The notes under the pieces were generated by a model. That model saw only the letters and a list, made by a program, of their open reading frames with translations, was not told the origin of the DNA and did not search any database. Shown piece after piece: positions 1 to 10,000 of a DNA stretch of 64,000 nt; the first letter of the stretch is position 1, and each line of letters opens with the position of its first letter. The stretch comes from Spinacia oleracea. Lineage: Eukaryota; Streptophyta; Magnoliopsida; Caryophyllales; Amaranthaceae. The position numbers were made by a program, and so were the translations under genes. Where the stretch lies: contig NC_079491.1 in NCBI RefSeq assembly GCF_020520425.1, positions 3,472,001 through 3,536,000 on the forward strand, read 5' to 3'.

Positions 1-390
1 ATTTAATAAGATACATGTAAAGCATTAAGTGAAAGCATTCATCAAGTTCGTCAACTACACAAACACACTAAGTCATTTATCATGAGAAATCATTTTTCAA
101 TTGCATCATCTTACAATTTGTATAATTTGTTTTCTAGTGGAAATATAAGTGATTCAAAATTAACAAATACCAAATTAGATACATGCAGCCATGCAAGGCA
201 TTTCTGTAGTTGATGCTTAATTATGAGACTTATGACATCATGGTTATTCATGGTTGTCCAAATTCTTTAGTTATTATTTTTTTCCAAAATAGTCAATAGA
301 AAATAAAAAGTCACATAAAAGTTTAGTTGTTGTAAACTTCATGTTAACATTCATTTATAAATTAATGTGAAAAGAAAAACCACAAATGGT

Positions 391-450
391 TGTTGGTTAA
401 GATGGTAATGAGAGTTATCCTCCACACTTGAGGTCTGGAGTTCGAACCTC
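391..450 (+). other. tRNA-like segment with A-box and B-box resemblance
   Basis: The stretch GTTGGTTAAGATGGTAATG followed about 25 bases later by GGAGTTCGAACCTC resembles the internal promoter boxes of a tRNA. No cloverleaf with an acceptor stem can be drawn by eye, so this is more likely a tRNA-derived repeat or degenerate SINE head than a working tRNA gene. Confidence 0.35.
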
Positions 451-479
451 ATTGTATGTATTAATTTTTTGTTGTCCAT

Positions 480-575
480 GATATGACATATCATTTGGTG
501 AGTGGATGATGTGGCGCAAAGGGAAGAGTACTACGTGCCACATAGACATTTTTCTCAACGCATTTTAATATATTA
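480..575 (-). mobile_element. Remnant of a second Helitron 5' end
   Basis: Read on the minus strand, the bases directly beyond the 3' end of the 576-850 Helitron (TAATATATTAAAATGCG and on through GTGGCACGTAG) resemble that Helitron's own 5' end from about its fifth base. This looks like a related Helitron head lying directly behind the first. No 3' terminus for it is visible. Confidence 0.4.
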
Positions 576-850
576 TTAGTTTTTGGGCCCGGGTGATGCC
601 CCGGGTTATTACATTAAAAACATTCACATTTTAATTATGTATATATCTTTTGCAATGATAACATGAACACGTATAATAGCCTAGTGGTAAAGGCTTTATT
701 GTTCAAACTCAAGGTCAAGGGTTCAATGCTCAAACCATGTTTGATATTTTTTTAATGTATATGAATATTACATGGAGCGAATGATCAATAAGAAGAGTGC
801 CACGTGTCACATAAACTTTTTTATAAACGCCTTTTAATATATAGTATAGA
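576..850 (-). mobile_element. Short non-autonomous Helitron
   Basis: On the minus strand the element begins TCTATACTATATATT (base 850 downward) and ends in CTAA at 576-579. A GC-rich hairpin of two CCCGGG arms lies just before the end. The flanking bases are A on the 5' side and T on the 3' side, the usual Helitron target. It is only 275 bases long and encodes nothing. It carries a tRNA-like stretch at 679-731. Confidence 0.65.
679..731 (+). other. tRNA-like A/B-box segment inside the Helitron
   Basis: GCCTAGTGGTAAAGGC and, downstream, GGGTTCAATGCTC look like Pol III A and B boxes. The lack of paired acceptor ends argues against a tRNA gene. I read it as a captured or degenerate tRNA-derived fragment. 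Confidence 0.3.
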
Positions 851-1166
851 TTTTATTCTAAAATAAATGGTAAATCTCGTTTTTCATTGGTCGAACTTAA
901 TAGATGGCTGATATGACGCTCTAGTATCTCAGTAAAATATGTCCTCTTTAATATACGTAGTACGTATTACTGAATTAGATAATATTTTTCCATTTATTAC
1001 TTTTCATGACCTTTTCAGCTTCTATGTTTGTTTCTTAGATCATGGCCACATACATTTTTGAAAAAAAAGTGAACAATATGCATTTAGTTTTCATTAAAAT
1101 ATTTAGAATAATCAAACATCTTCATTTTCACACAAAACATAGACACAATTACACAAACAGAAATAT
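851..1166. other. Intergenic, 3' flank of the E6-like gene
   Basis: AT-rich sequence with no open frame of note. It should contain the 3' untranslated region and poly(A) region of the minus-strand E6-like gene. I see no clear repeat boundary in it. Confidence 0.5.
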
Positions 1167-1494
1167 TTAAAAAACCATCATTACAATAAGCTCAATAACT
1201 TTGTCATTTATCTTGTTGTTGTCATAAACTTCCTCGTAATTCGTCTCTTTGTTACCATTAGTGTTGTAATCAGTGTTGTAAGAGACGTAATTCTTGTTGT
1301 TAATTTCTGCCTCAATGTCGTAGAAATATTTTCCATTATACATGAACCTTGTATCACTCATCCCTTGTTGTTTAAGCTCGCTCTTTTTCTTGTCGTAGTT
1401 ATTCAAATTCTCATATTTGTTATCGTAGTGATTCTCATCCATGTTAATGTCGTAAAAAAAAGTTGTGGTGGCGGTGGTGGTGGTGGTGGTGGTG

Positions 1495-2260
1495 GTGGAA
1501 TGGTGGTCTACGTCGGTCTCGTGACTGTAAAGGCCGTAATCAGCTTCAGTATTTTGAGGAATCGTGGGATGTTCATCTTGATGTTCTAAGGGTACAAAAT
1601 CATCTTCCTTGCCGTTCAAGTAATTGGTTTTAGTGTTCGGCGTAGTGGTGGTGGTGGTGCTGGTGGTGGTGGTGGTGGAAGGGTGAACTAGGTCCGTATA
1701 ATGGCCGTAAAGGCCGTAACCAGCTTCGGTGTTTTGAAGAATTGTGGGCTGTTCATCTTGATGTTCTAAGGGTACAAAATCATCTTCCTTGCCGTTCAAG
1801 TAATTGGTTTTAGTGTTTGGCGTGGTGGTGTTGGTGGTGCTGGTGGTGGTGGTGGTGGTGGTGGTGGTGGTAGAAGGGTGATCTAGGTCGGTATAATGGC
1901 CGTAAAGGCCGTAACCAGCTTTGGTGTTTTGAGGAATTGTGGGCTGTTCATAGTGATGTTCTAAGGGTACAAAATCATCTTCCTTGAGCTTTAGCGAGTC
2001 AACTACCTCTGCTTGAGCCTCCAAAGAGAAAGATGAACAGCCGTTTGATCCCTGTTCAAGTAATTGGTTTTAGTGTTTGGCGTGGTGGTGGTAGTGGTGG
2101 TGCTGGTGCTGGTGGTGGAAGGGTGATCTAGATCGGTATAATGGCCGTAAAGGTCGTAACCAGCTTCGGTGTTTTGAGGAATTGTGGGCTGTTCATCTTG
2201 ATGTTCTAAGGGTACAAAATCATCTTCCTTGCTGTTCAAGTAATTTTTTTCGGTGTTTGC
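1495..2260 (-). repeat. Four coding tandem repeats, each with an ACC microsatellite
   Basis: Each repeat of about 150-195 bases encodes a conserved acidic block (KEDDFVPLEH, QPTIPQNTEAGYGLYGH) followed by a poly-threonine tract encoded mainly by ACC/ACT codons. The tracts lie near 1467-1498, 1644-1679, 1826-1872 and 2084-2118. They differ in length while the blocks between them stay nearly identical, as expected from recent unit duplication plus microsatellite slippage. Confidence 0.85.
1987..2053. other. Frame-breaking insertion in E6-like repeat 2
   Basis: Other repeat units read TCCTTG-CC-GTTCAAG at this place. Here the two bases between those words are replaced by 67, a net gain of 65, which is not a multiple of three. 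The inserted sequence has no inverted ends and no flanking duplication, so it looks like filler DNA from break repair rather than a transposon. Confidence 0.7.
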
Positions 2261-2460
2261 CGTGGCGGTAGCGGTGGTGGTAGTGGTGTCGTCTCGGTTT
2301 CGAGTAACCTTGCTAGAGAATTGCTCATTTCTAGCATATGTTTGGAGAGAGAAAATAAGGGTTGTAAGAAGGCAAAAGATGAACACAGATTTTAGAGAGA
2401 ATTCCATTATAGACAAAATGTAAAAATGGGAAGTGAGAAGTGTTTAAGCAGCTTCATGGG

Positions 2461-2469
2461 TTTTTATAG
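2461..2469 (-). promoter_or_regulatory. Probable TATA box of the E6-like gene
   Basis: The minus strand reads GCTCTATAAAAAC about 55 bases upstream of ATG 2407. This is a good TATA match at a spacing that would leave a 5' leader of roughly 20-30 bases. Confidence 0.6.
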
Positions 2470-3669
2470 AGCATTATTGATTCAATTTTTGGTGTATTTT
2501 TTCTTTTTGTTACAGTATTTTCTTCGTGTACAAGATTCCTTCTGAAGTTGTAGTTACTTTGACAAGTTTTTGGTGGTTGTAATTAATTAACTTGTAATTA
2601 GAGTTGTTGGTTTACTCCTTTAATTAACTAATCCTTGTAAAATATAATGCTTCTCACTTTGTGGTATAAAAGAAAGTGATATGAGAATTGATAATACCCA
2701 ATTAATTAAAAAGGTGTTGAAAATTGAGCAGTCCACATAACAACTTTTTCAAAAAGGGCTAGCTAAAAATAGTCATCAGTTACAGTGGCATAATTATAGG
2801 ACAGGGTTAGGGACAGTGAACTAGTGAAGTCTTCGTTAAGTTGAACTAAATTACAACATGAACTGATGAACACTCCTTTAATTAACCTTTTCGTTTTAGA
2901 TATAATATCTTTATTTCTCCTTTAGATCCAAAATGATACTTTCTCTGTTCTTTTTTAGTTGACACGTGTTAACACGTTTGCAATATTTCAAACATTAATA
3001 TCGTTAATTATACATAGGTAAAAATTAGAAAAGTTAATATTAATTATAAATCTATACAATGAAAGAATTATAAAAAGACCATACTTGACTAAATTTTTTC
3101 TAGTATAAATAACGGTTGATAGTCAAAGTAGATTATATGAACAATGAGCAAAAATCAAATTGTGCCGTATCAATAAGAACGTGGGTAAAATATCTACGCT
3201 TATCGACCCGCGACACACCCATGAGTTGTGTACTTGTGTGGTCTGATCCGTCAGACGGTATTTTCTAAAAGTTCTTATGAAAGGATTTTTTGAAAGTCAA
3301 GTGGCTTATGACCACATTTGACACATTCCAATACAACATTTTTTTTTTAATACCAGCACAGTATATGTCAGTACCATCAACACAAATGAATCGTATTGGT
3401 ACAACAACACCACACGAATCAGTACGGATAAGAGTCATTTGCGTCCATTTTCAACACAAAACACTTTTGACATAGATTTCTTTATAACTATACGAAATAC
3501 GAGTATGAAAAATGAAAAATACGAAGACCCAAAATGAATAAATGCTGGCAAAATCAACTTCCCTTTAATCAAACGTACGAATCATGTATAAAATGATTCA
3601 AATGATTCGCCTCTTCATCCCTCCTAAACCCTCAAAAACAGGTAAAGAAAGGAAAAACAAAACACTGTA
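2470..3669. other. Intergenic between the E6-like promoter and SPI 3' end
   Basis: AT-rich DNA without a supportable gene. The only repeat I can delimit is the degenerate Stowaway-like element at 2939-3185. Short plus-strand frames around 3290 and 3673 have no recognisable protein features. Confidence 0.5.
2939..3185. mobile_element. Degenerate Stowaway-type MITE
   Basis: The left end CTTTCTCTGTTCTTTTTTAG and right end TAAGAACGTGGG are imperfect versions of the CTCCCTCCGTTC-type terminus seen elsewhere in this window, with TA on both sides. The interior shares the motif order of the other copies (AATTATAAAAAG, then GATAGTCAAAGTA). It is old and eroded. Confidence 0.4.
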
Positions 3670-4060
3670 CAATTGATTACACACAGCCCCCTAATTCATC
3701 TATTTACATCCCAACATTTACTATATATTAGTCACAATAATCCCACAAACCCGAAAAACAACCATCTTCCACCATCATGTTTACCTTATACCTTATATCC
3801 AACCATCAAGCACATCCATCTATATCAGACGTCTCAAATGACAGTGCACTCAATTTACCAAAATTCTCATTGCGAAAAATAATCGCACCTTTTACAATTA
3901 CAGCCCACGACAGCCCCGTTGTCCTGCTTCGCCCGGTCCGGGTCGGCCCGTTAAACCCTAGCAAGGCCCGCCTGAAGACCTAGCTAAAGGATATGCAATT
4001 GCAAAACATCAAGTATACCAATACCTAATAATACCGATCATTAACCGATCATTTAACGGA
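3670..4060 (-). other. 3' flank and probable 3' UTR of SPI
   Basis: This lies directly downstream of the SPI stop codon on the minus strand. It is less AT-rich around 3900-3985 than the flanking intergenic DNA. Overlapping short frames on the opposite strand lack any recognisable feature. Confidence 0.4.
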
Positions 4061-7000
4061 TCAACCGTTGTGGCTAGATGAACCCCGTAAGCTATCTCCT
4101 GGTAATGTCCAGGACAACAGATGTCCAGAAGAGTCACCACTCAAAAGTTGTTTCAAATCAGTTGTCAGATGAAGTGCAGTAACAGAGTGTTTATGAGATT
4201 TGAGTACCTTATGAAGAAGCAATCTGTATTCTGGTGCTTTTGTGAGAGTTAATCCAGCTGTAACATTACCAGTTGTTTTGCTCTGTGCACTTTCCTTGTC
4301 AGTACAGTGAACCATTTTCCATACTTTTACGGCCCCACTCTGGTGGCCCGTTACGTACCAGTTCGTGTCCTGCCAATCGGACGACATCGAGCTTGCTACT
4401 GATAAAATGAAATCGGAAGGAAGCTGGGAAGTGTTGATTACTGCAAGGCAATCGCCATTGATGCTCCAAATTGCAAGCAAAATCCCGGCTGCGGTTATTA
4501 TTTCGCCTGTTAGGTCATTGACGTAGACTGCTGAGACGGGTGACGGGAATTCCGGAAGTTGCCTTACGAAAGCTAACGAGCTCAGGTCCCACAGAATAAC
4601 AGTGCAGTCGTCTGAACCACTAACAACCAACATATAAGGCTGGCTCACGTAAAGGCACGACACCTTGGATGAGTGAGCACAGAGTGCCTTTTCTAGTTGC
4701 AAGCGGCGGACCCCGCGAGGGCTGTCCTTGTGAATTCTCCAAACTGAAACTAACCCATCATCAGCCCCAGTAACCACGGTTTGACCGTCTTGGCTCGCAC
4801 CGACACATTGAATTTGGTTTCCTCCGTGAAGATTTTCATGCGTTGATAAGAGTTTATCTTGATCGTAGCTCATAAATCTCAAGCTACGGTCGGGGAAACC
4901 CCACGCTACGTATTTAGCGTACGTTCGTGGTTTAAGCACGTGGTTTGCTCCAGCTACAAGGATTTTGTCATTGATGGTGACGATTTGAGAAATGGAGGAT
5001 GAGGTCTTTCGAACATCGTGAGGAACGAGATTGAGAGAGTATTTCAGAGGATGAGGCGGCTTTCTGTCAACCTTTCTCTTCACATGGGGTTTTTGGAAGA
5101 GTTGCTTCGGAGTCTGTCCAAAGTGATTGATTTGTGCTAGAATTGAAGCTTTCATAGCGGGATCTGTGACAGAATCAATGTCCACACTCCCCTCATATGT
5201 GTAATGATAGAAAACGTTTGCAGCATCTTCAGCAGCCTATCAATTACACAAGAAAAATATATATTAAGAGAAACATATAGCTACTGCTAAAAGCAAAGAA
5301 GCAAACAGTAGAAGGAATGTACACTATGAAGTACAATCAACAAGAACAATGGAACCAAGAAATTAAGCATCGCATCAATCTGATTATTCCTTTTGAGATT
5401 ATTGAGCATTAATTTATACATATCTTTGACATGTGCCAGAACATTATGCATTCACAGAGTGAAAAACCCATGTAAACATGATATTAAAAATGACCTCTTA
5501 ACGTATTAAAACAATTGCTAACATCTTTAAGGTTATAAATATCACCAACCTTGCCTCGTTGCTTGTGCCCAAATATCAAGTCGATCCAGTGATGTAGATT
5601 TTCTGAAACATAATCACATTCAAGTGCTTCTCTATGCCTTCTGATGAATTCCCTGGAACTGCCTTTTGCCCATTGAGGTAAGACCACATCTCCGACCTGT
5701 TTGCCAACAACAGAAAACCATGAGTATCCAAACTCCAACTATATATTATGTCAATCAGGACAGGGTGTAGGTGCTGATATTTTGAACAGATTTGACCACA
5801 TAAAAACTAACAGCATGCTCTAAAACCGAAGACGAACGAAACTGTAAAAAGATTTAAAAATATATTTAAGCGAACCTTTTCTCCTGACTGTTTCTCCCCT
5901 AGGTCAAGATTGAACTTATTCTCAATGAACTCAGGCATATAGAAGAATTCTGGTATCAATTCCTTAACATCAGATGTATTTCCCTTGCCAGCAGCACTAC
6001 CCCATGTGTCCCGAATACTATTGAAAAGACGATCAGCATGATCAAATTGACCACCTTGCAGCTTTTGATTTTCAGTACTGAACGGAGGCAGGCGTACAAG
6101 ATAGAAGAGAACTATTCCAGCACTGGAATAATGAGAACCATAATGAAATTTTGGAACCTCGGGATCATCCCAGCTCTCATACCTACGAGGTGAGTCAATA
6201 ATTAAGATGAGAATAAATAGATAACTTAATAGGATATTATTTTCATAAATATACCAGTCCAAATACTCGAAATAGAAAAGTAATACTCCAGATAGAAAAA
6301 TAATACACGAGAACAAACCTCTTCCTGAATTCCTCTTCACCTTCAGGCGTTTGACAGCCCATAGGTTTGTCAAGTTTGCGAAATGTGTTGGGATTTGACA
6401 AGTCTAGGTCTTCACTCTCATAATCAGCAAGAACCCATGGAAAGACGGGATATTGAGTAAGATCACTGTATCCACGTCCTGCCAAAGTATTCAGGTGCAT
6501 CAGATACTGAAAATTGCTAATTTCCCCGTTTTGCCATCTCTTAGAAAAAGATTTAGCCATAAGCTTGAAAAGACGGCTGCCCTCGTTACTATCTTGTTTT
6601 GTTAATCCCGAAATGGTAGTATCCAACCTGTTGCAAAATTTTCAAGGTCTGTCAAATCATGCAGAAAAAAGGACACGTGGAGAAAGAGAGACTCGAACAA
6701 AGTTGTCATAAATTCGGATAAAGGTTACACACACACTATGTTATATTGTGTGATTATAAGTGCAAGACATAATGCAAGTGGACAAAAAGAAAATGAAAAA
6801 AAAAATGGTTTCCAAAATATTGAACATCGAAATGGAGAAAATAAAGCTCGGATTGGCAAGTTCGTCAGGAAAATTAATGTGTTTCAAAATTAAGTGCAAT
6901 GAGTTCACGATGACTTAGCACAAAAGAAATTTTTGGTTAAGCACCAGAAGGTCTCTAAGCATATTAAAATAAAATGAACGTAGCACATAGCTATCATTGA

Positions 7001-10000
7001 CGTACTCTCAAGTCTAAAGAGCCTCCTTTATGCATACTCTCAAGTCTAAACAGCCTCCTTTAGCATAAACTCCAAAGAGACAATGACCATAGAAAAGCGC
7101 AATGGGTTTAAGCCAAGAAGAGTTACTCTACCTGATTCAAGTACGTCTTATCAAAGGTAAAGAATTTAGCAGTAACAGGATGCAGCTAAGATGTCACATA
7201 ACAATGTCCTATTAGATACCAATGAAATATGCATATAGGGCACAACGAAAGATTCCTAGCAGAATTGCTAATTTGTAAATATAGATCTACTTAAGACTGG
7301 GATGTTTTGACATCGCTTTTGACATGCGCCTTAGGAACATTTTTTATGTGTTTCCAATTGACATCATGTGCATTACCTAGCTTCAAGATTAAGTTTCTAG
7401 AAATGCAGCTTTTTCTTAACTGTTTCATGGTTCTTTTGTGTGGATTTGCAGTAGGGAGATGACTCTGTTTTCTTTAGCTTGGCGCATGTGTGGCTGAAGC
7501 TGAGCAGAACTATTTAAAATCCAACACATCCAATTTTTAGGAATTGGATACAGTTTCGAAAAATTTTGGATCTCCAAAAATATGAGGTATTTCACAAAAT
7601 TAGAATCATGATTAAACCCTAACATGAGGTACTACCCCACTATTACTTAGCCCAATAAGAAATTCCTCCACCCAAGGCCCAATCCTAAAAACCATTTACC
7701 AGGCCATTTACCCTTCTCCGGTCTCCTTTTATTATTCTGTTTTCAGATCACACATCTCCACCCTATCTCCTTTTACTATTCCATTGTTCATTAACTACAG
7801 CTCTTCCTCCTATCTCCACCCTATCTCCTTTTACTATTCCATTGTTCATTAACTATACAGCTCTTCCTCCAATCTCCACCCTTTTAATTACCCATCTTCA
7901 GATTTTCTCCTTTTGTATAGACAAAAGTACAAATCTTCGAGGCCTTAACAATCAATCTCAATCTCCATCTTCCTCTTTCCCTGTCTCATAAATCCCACAA
8001 GTTCTCTGTCACTCTCTATACCTCCCTCATAATTTTCGCCAACTAAAGTCAAGCCACTATTGTCTTAACGACAACAGACACATCACAGAACGAGCAGTGA
8101 CACCAACCATCGCCAAGCGACTCCAACAAAACCATGGCGCCAAACTACTCTCTCTTCTCCAAAATCTCCACTGTGGCGAAGAAAATATTAAAATCCAGCA
8201 GAGACAGATCTAGAAAAGCTTTTTTCCTTAGAATAACCTTTTCTTGGTTGTAAATTTACAGATCTGATAATTTTTAAGATCTATATACTCTAATCTCAAA
8301 TTTTCTCTCTTCCAAGATCTTATATTTTTTTCATAGAATATCCTAGTAAACCTTACCAATTGTGTACATGACATATTTCAAGTTAGATACATTTTTATAC
8401 TAGCAAATGCCTTAGTGACTGAAATAGAATTATAGAACTGTTGCTGTTGAGACTTCCAACTTTAAAAACAATAACTTTTAAATTTGCAAATGAAATTTAT
8501 AAATAAAAATTGTGGGATTTCAGATATTTGATACTATTTCATCCCAAAAGAATGGATATCTGAAATTATCGGATCGGATACAGATATCAGAAATTGCAGA
8601 TTTCAGATACAAAAAATCCAATCCAAATTCATATTCATATTTCTGATAAGATATCCGACCGGTGTTCAGCCCCAAGTTAGAGAGCATGGGAATTAGAATA
8701 ACTAGGACCCACAGATCAGACATCACAAAAGCATTGGTTAATTTGTAGTTATATACATTCTCCCCTTTCTTTAAACCCAGAACAAAGCAACAAGTTTAGA
8801 ACTTACATGCTATTTCTTGGCAGATTCATGGCAACCAGATTTTTGAAAACTTCCTCTCTCTCCTTCTTGTGGAACACCAGGAGGTCATTACATCCATCCA
8901 TGCTAAATATCTCAATGGCAACCGGCCGCAGCTGGTAATCACGCTTCAATATTTCATGGACACTATCAAGCTTCCACATACGCCAGGGATGTGGTAACGT
9001 ACCGCTCACACAGACTTTCTCCTTTCCCCAAGCACCTCCATTGTAAGCCCAAGCCCTCCCCCCTGCACAAGATTTGGCAGCTGCAGCCCATGAAGATGTC
9101 GATTTCGACTGAAAATCCATAAACATCGTATCCTTCTTCACTCCTAACGCCTGATCTATAACAGACAGTTCATCTTCAGAGTCTTTCTCACATATGCACC
9201 CAGATCCATCGATATAAAAGTTCTCAATGACATACAAGCAAAGTTCTCCAATCAAAAAGATACCATCGTGTTTGTCAAGACCAACAACTCTCTCACAATT
9301 ATACCTGAACCGTATCTTCTCAAGTGGTTCTAAGTAAGGCCTAATGAGATATTCCCCATTGTCAAGTAACTCTTTATCTGACTTATCCTCTGTAACTCTG
9401 ACATCGTCAGTTCTCATTGAAGACGACGCTGCTGCTGATTCCAATTGAGATCTTCCTTGCATGCTATCAGAAAGAGGGACAGATATGGCACTAGACCTTG
9501 TACCAAACTCAACTGCAGAATGAAGACTTGCCTCATTGACGCTGCTGGCACGATCATCCATCAATGCTGCTCTAGCAGAAGAAACTTCTCTAACATCATC
9601 AGAGTCTTTAACAGAAAACTCATCATATAGCTCACCATCTAAACTCAATTGCTGGGAACCATCCACTAAGAGTTGAGAGAAGGAACCTGAACCAGAGTCA
9701 GAAGCATCAAGACCATTCTCAAGTCTCTCTTTAGACTCTTTAGATAAGTCTCCCTTTCCAAAGTCAAACTGCCAATCTAACACATTCTGAATGGTATCAA
9801 CTTTTAGTTTGCAACGTTCAAGCTTTTTCCGCATTCGGTACGGACCTTCAATGGGGCAAAGCTGCCACTCAGGCTCACCAGCCTCAGGAGTCTTACGCGT
9901 TGGAAATATCCCTCGCTCATGTACAAGCTGCTGAAGATGAGTTTGCCACTTACTCTCTGCATGGAGAACCCATCCATACTTATCCTGGCGTACAACACGC

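Larger units (their letters stand above)
1167..2407 (-). pseudogene. Protein E6-like secreted repeat protein, frame-disrupted
   Basis: Two overlapping minus-strand frames together make a Protein E6-like protein. The first (2407 to 2003) opens at ATG 2407 with a hydrophobic signal peptide of about 25 residues ending QTYA, then RNEQFSSKV as in E6 proteins. The second (to 1167) carries the E6 signature GMSDTRFMYNGKYFYD. Between them are four copies of a 50-65 residue repeat (NYLNGKEDDFVPLEH...GLYGHYTDLDHPST) ending in threonine runs. Within repeat 2 an insertion at 1987-2053 shifts frame, so translation from the start ends at a TAG at 2003-2005 after 134 residues. Without it the frames would join into a protein of roughly 400 residues. 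E6-like proteins are secreted and associated with fibre and cell-wall formation; their biochemical role is unknown. An assembly error or a truncated functional allele are alternatives. No plausible intron (GT-AG, longer than 60 bases) removes the break. Confidence 0.75.

Noticed and set aside
1365..1589. Plus-strand frame with a glycine run opposite the E6-like gene
   Set aside because: It is the antisense reading of the ACC microsatellite and flanking repeat; no independent coding signal.
3673..3983. Overlapping plus-strand frames downstream of SPI
   Set aside because: Low-complexity translations with no domain, no conserved start context and overlap with the likely SPI 3' UTR.
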